A DNA stretch of 64,000 nucleotides, taken from contig JBKQRV010000042.1 in the NCBI GenBank assembly GCA_052143835.1, forward strand, positions 91,306 to 155,305, given 5' to 3'. Source of the DNA: DASPPM01 sp052143835 (lineage in GTDB: Bacteria > Pseudomonadota > Alphaproteobacteria > JACZXZ01). The stretch's first letter is position 1, and every line of letters starts with the position of its first letter. This document shows, in pieces, positions 62,292 to 64,000 of this stretch. Below the pieces are notes generated by a model that worked only from the letters and a program-made list of their open reading frames with translations, was not told where the DNA came from and did not search any database. Position numbers and translations under genes: made by a program.

Positions 62292-63815
62292 ATGGCAAGG
62301 AGCTCGCACCCGGCAATGCGCCGCGACTCGACGGCGCTCCTCGACAACCTGGCGCTCGACGAGAGTGCTGCGGGAGGCCGGGCGCGGCAGATCTATCGCG
62401 CGCTGCAGACGCTCATCCTCTCGGGCGCGCTCAAGCCAGGAACGAAGCTGCCATCGAGCCGCACGCTCGCGCGCCATCTCGAGCTTGCGCGCACGACCGT
62501 GATCGCCGCCTTCGAGCTGCTCGCCGCGGAAGGCTACATCGAAGGTGCCCATGGCTCCGGCACCTACGTATCGCGCGCGCTCGAGCGCGAGCTCCTGGGC
62601 AAGCCGCCTCGGCGGGCGCGTGCCGAAGCGCAGACCGCACCTCGGCTGTCCTCGCGCGGCCAGTTCATCCGCCGCCTGGCAGCGGCACCCGGCCCCCCTC
62701 CGCTCAAGATTTTCGCCCCCGGCATCCCGGCGCTCGACGCCTTCCCCTTCGAGGAGTGGCGCCGCCTGCTCGCGCGCGTGAGCCGGCGCGAGGGACGGCG
62801 GCTCTTCTACCCGGCGGACCCGCGCGGCTGGCCGGCGCTGCGTCAGGCGATCGCCGCCTATCTCGGCCCGGCGCGCGGGGTCGTCTGCGAGCCGCATCAG
62901 GTGATCATCCTTTCAAGCTCGCGCCAGGCCGTCGACCTCGCGGCACGCCTCCTCGCCGACCCTGGCGACACCGCATGGACGGAAGAGCCGGGCTATCCCG
63001 AATCCCGCGCCGTGCTGGAGGCGGCCGGCCTGGCACTCGCGTTCGTGCCGGTCGATGCCGAGGGCCTGAGCACGGCGGCCGGCCGCCGGCTCGCCCCGCA
63101 TGCCAAGCTCGCCTCGGTAACGCCCTCCCATCACTACCCGCTCGGCACTACCATGAGCCTCGCGCGCCGGCTCGATCTCCTCGCTTGGGCGAAGAGCGCC
63201 AACGCTGTCGTCGTCGAGGACGATTTCAACGGCGAATTCCGCTACGGCGGCCGGCCGCTTACCGCGCTCTACGGCCTCGATGGCGGCGAGCGCGTGATCT
63301 ATACCGGCACTTTCAGCCGGGCGATGTTCCCGGCACTGCGTCTCGCCTACATGGTGTCGCCGGCGCCGCTCAGCGATGCTTTCGTCCGCGCGCGCGGCCA
63401 GCTCGACGGCTATGCGGTGGCCATCACCCAGGCCGCCGTCGCCGAGTTCATGGCAGCGGGATCGTTCGCCGCCCATATTCGGCGCATGCGGACGCTTTAC
63501 AAGGAGCGGCAGGACACCCTCGTGGAGCTCGCCGGGCGCCATCTCAAGGGCGCGCTCGAGCTCGAGCCATCCGATGCGGGCCTCCACCTCGTGGGTCGCT
63601 TGCCGCCCGGCATCTCCGACGAGGACGTGGCCCTGGCCCTCGCCGACACGCGCGTGGCCCCGGGCGTGCTCTCCCGCTTCTATGGCGCCGGGCGCACGCC
63701 CAAGCCCGCACCCTCCGGCCTTCTTCTCAATTACGCCCCCTGGGCGGCAGCGGAGCTGCGCGAAGGGGTGATCGCGCTCGCCAAGGCGATCGAGGCCGCC
63801 GCACGTCCGAGGTGA
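62292..63815 (+). CDS. PdxR/MocR-type GntR regulator with an aminotransferase-like domain
   Basis: 507 aa. The N-terminal GntR winged helix (residues about 30-100) reads GTKLPSSRTLARHLELARTTV. The C-terminal two-thirds is an aminotransferase I/II fold with VVEDDFNGEFRYGG. The usual PLP Schiff-base lysine in GTFSKxxFP is Arg343 here (GTFSRAMFP), so PLP may bind weakly or not at all. It is divergent from the mdtABC-like operon across 245 bases in which no clear operator is seen, so it is a candidate regulator of it. ATG 62316 is an alternative start. Confidence 0.88.
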   Translation: MARSSHPAMRRDSTALLDNLALDESAAGGRARQIYRALQTLILSGALKPGTKLPSSRTLARHLELARTTVIAAFELLAAEGYIEGAHGSGTYVSRALERELLGKPPRRARAEAQTAPRLSSRGQFIRRLAAAPGPPPLKIFAPGIPALDAFPFEEWRRLLARVSRREGRRLFYPADPRGWPALRQAIAAYLGPARGVVCEPHQVIILSSSRQAVDLAARLLADPGDTAWTEEPGYPESRAVLEAAGLALAFVPVDAEGLSTAAGRRLAPHAKLASVTPSHHYPLGTTMSLARRLDLLAWAKSANAVVVEDDFNGEFRYGGRPLTALYGLDGGERVIYTGTFSRAMFPALRLAYMVSPAPLSDAFVRARGQLDGYAVAITQAAVAEFMAAGSFAAHIRRMRTLYKERQDTLVELAGRHLKGALELEPSDAGLHLVGRLPPGISDEDVALALADTRVAPGVLSRFYGAGRTPKPAPSGLLLNYAPWAAAELREGVIALAKAIEAAARPR

Positions 63816-63869
63816 CGGCAGTTTCTGTGGACATTCAAGCTTGGCGTCATTCCGGAAGCTTAGGCGAGC

Positions 63870-63958
63870 CCGGGAAAAGCGGAGCTTTTCCCGGTTGCGA
63901 GCCTTGCTATCCGGAATCCATGACTGGGTTCACGCTGTCCCTGACATGGATTCCGGAT
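63870..63958. repeat. Two-hairpin intergenic repeat at the right edge
   Basis: CCGGGAAAAGC (63870-63880) pairs perfectly with 63884-63894 around a 3-base loop. ATCCGGAATCCATG (63909-63922) pairs perfectly with 63945-63958 around a 22-base loop. The rest of 63816-64000 holds no supported gene. It could also terminate the regulator gene. Confidence 0.65.
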
Positions 63959-64000
63959 CGCGCAAATCATCGTTGGCACCGGTATTATGGCGCAAACGCC

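Overview
The window reads as a chromosomal segment of a GC-rich alphaproteobacterium, probably a free-living, metabolically versatile soil or water organism. Evidence for this is the strong G/C bias at third codon positions, GGAGG ribosome-binding sites, many ATGA-overlapped operons, several Liv-type ABC transport components, a form I aerobic CO dehydrogenase operon and an R. rubrum-like RuBisCO-like protein/cupin pair. I see no phage genes, transposases, rRNA or CRISPR array; there is one tRNA. Almost the whole window is ordinary protein-coding sequence. The accessory signal lies in small palindromic intergenic repeats.

Layout. 1-2704 (minus): a sugar-type ABC binding protein and a beta-hydroxyacid dehydrogenase. 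2952-11020 (plus): a complete Liv-type ABC transporter (binding protein, two permeases, two ATPases) continuing into an orphan molybdopterin hydroxylase large subunit and an amidohydrolase. 11204-12460 (minus): a second, paralogous Liv-type binding protein. 12958-15209 (plus): zeta-class GST, RuBisCO-like protein and cupin, resembling the MTA-isoprenoid shunt. 15230-18945 (minus): a caspase-fold gene broken by one in-frame stop, a PhyH-type dioxygenase and an MHS-family transporter. 19169-24333: small cupin, methyltransferase, 2-oxoacid dehydrogenase E1 alpha and beta, an unknown internally duplicated protein, and a TetA-like MFS exporter. 24736-32251: histone-H1-like protein, eukaryote-type IleRS, M48 protease, DUF1989 protein, tRNA-Ile(GAU), MBL hydrolase and DUF423 protein.

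32262-41318 (minus) is the most coherent system: an MHYT-LytTR membrane regulator (CoxC-like), then coxM, coxS, coxL, coxD, coxE, coxF and a DUF1194 von Willebrand-like protein. CoxL carries the AYRCSFR loop that defines true CO dehydrogenases. Between the regulator and coxM lie four direct repeats at an exact 20-bp period, a strong candidate operator for a LytTR regulator.

41450-49260: a polytopic membrane protein, an IMPase and NUDIX pair, a DHA2 exporter, a GNAT protein, an AllA-like lyase and a half-size EamA transporter. 49310-63815: a class C-like serine hydrolase, an NTF2-like protein, a DHA2 exporter and an mdtABC-type tripartite RND system with its outer-membrane factor, divergent from a PdxR/MocR regulator that lacks the usual PLP lysine. 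The remaining intergenic space holds several families of long imperfect palindromes.
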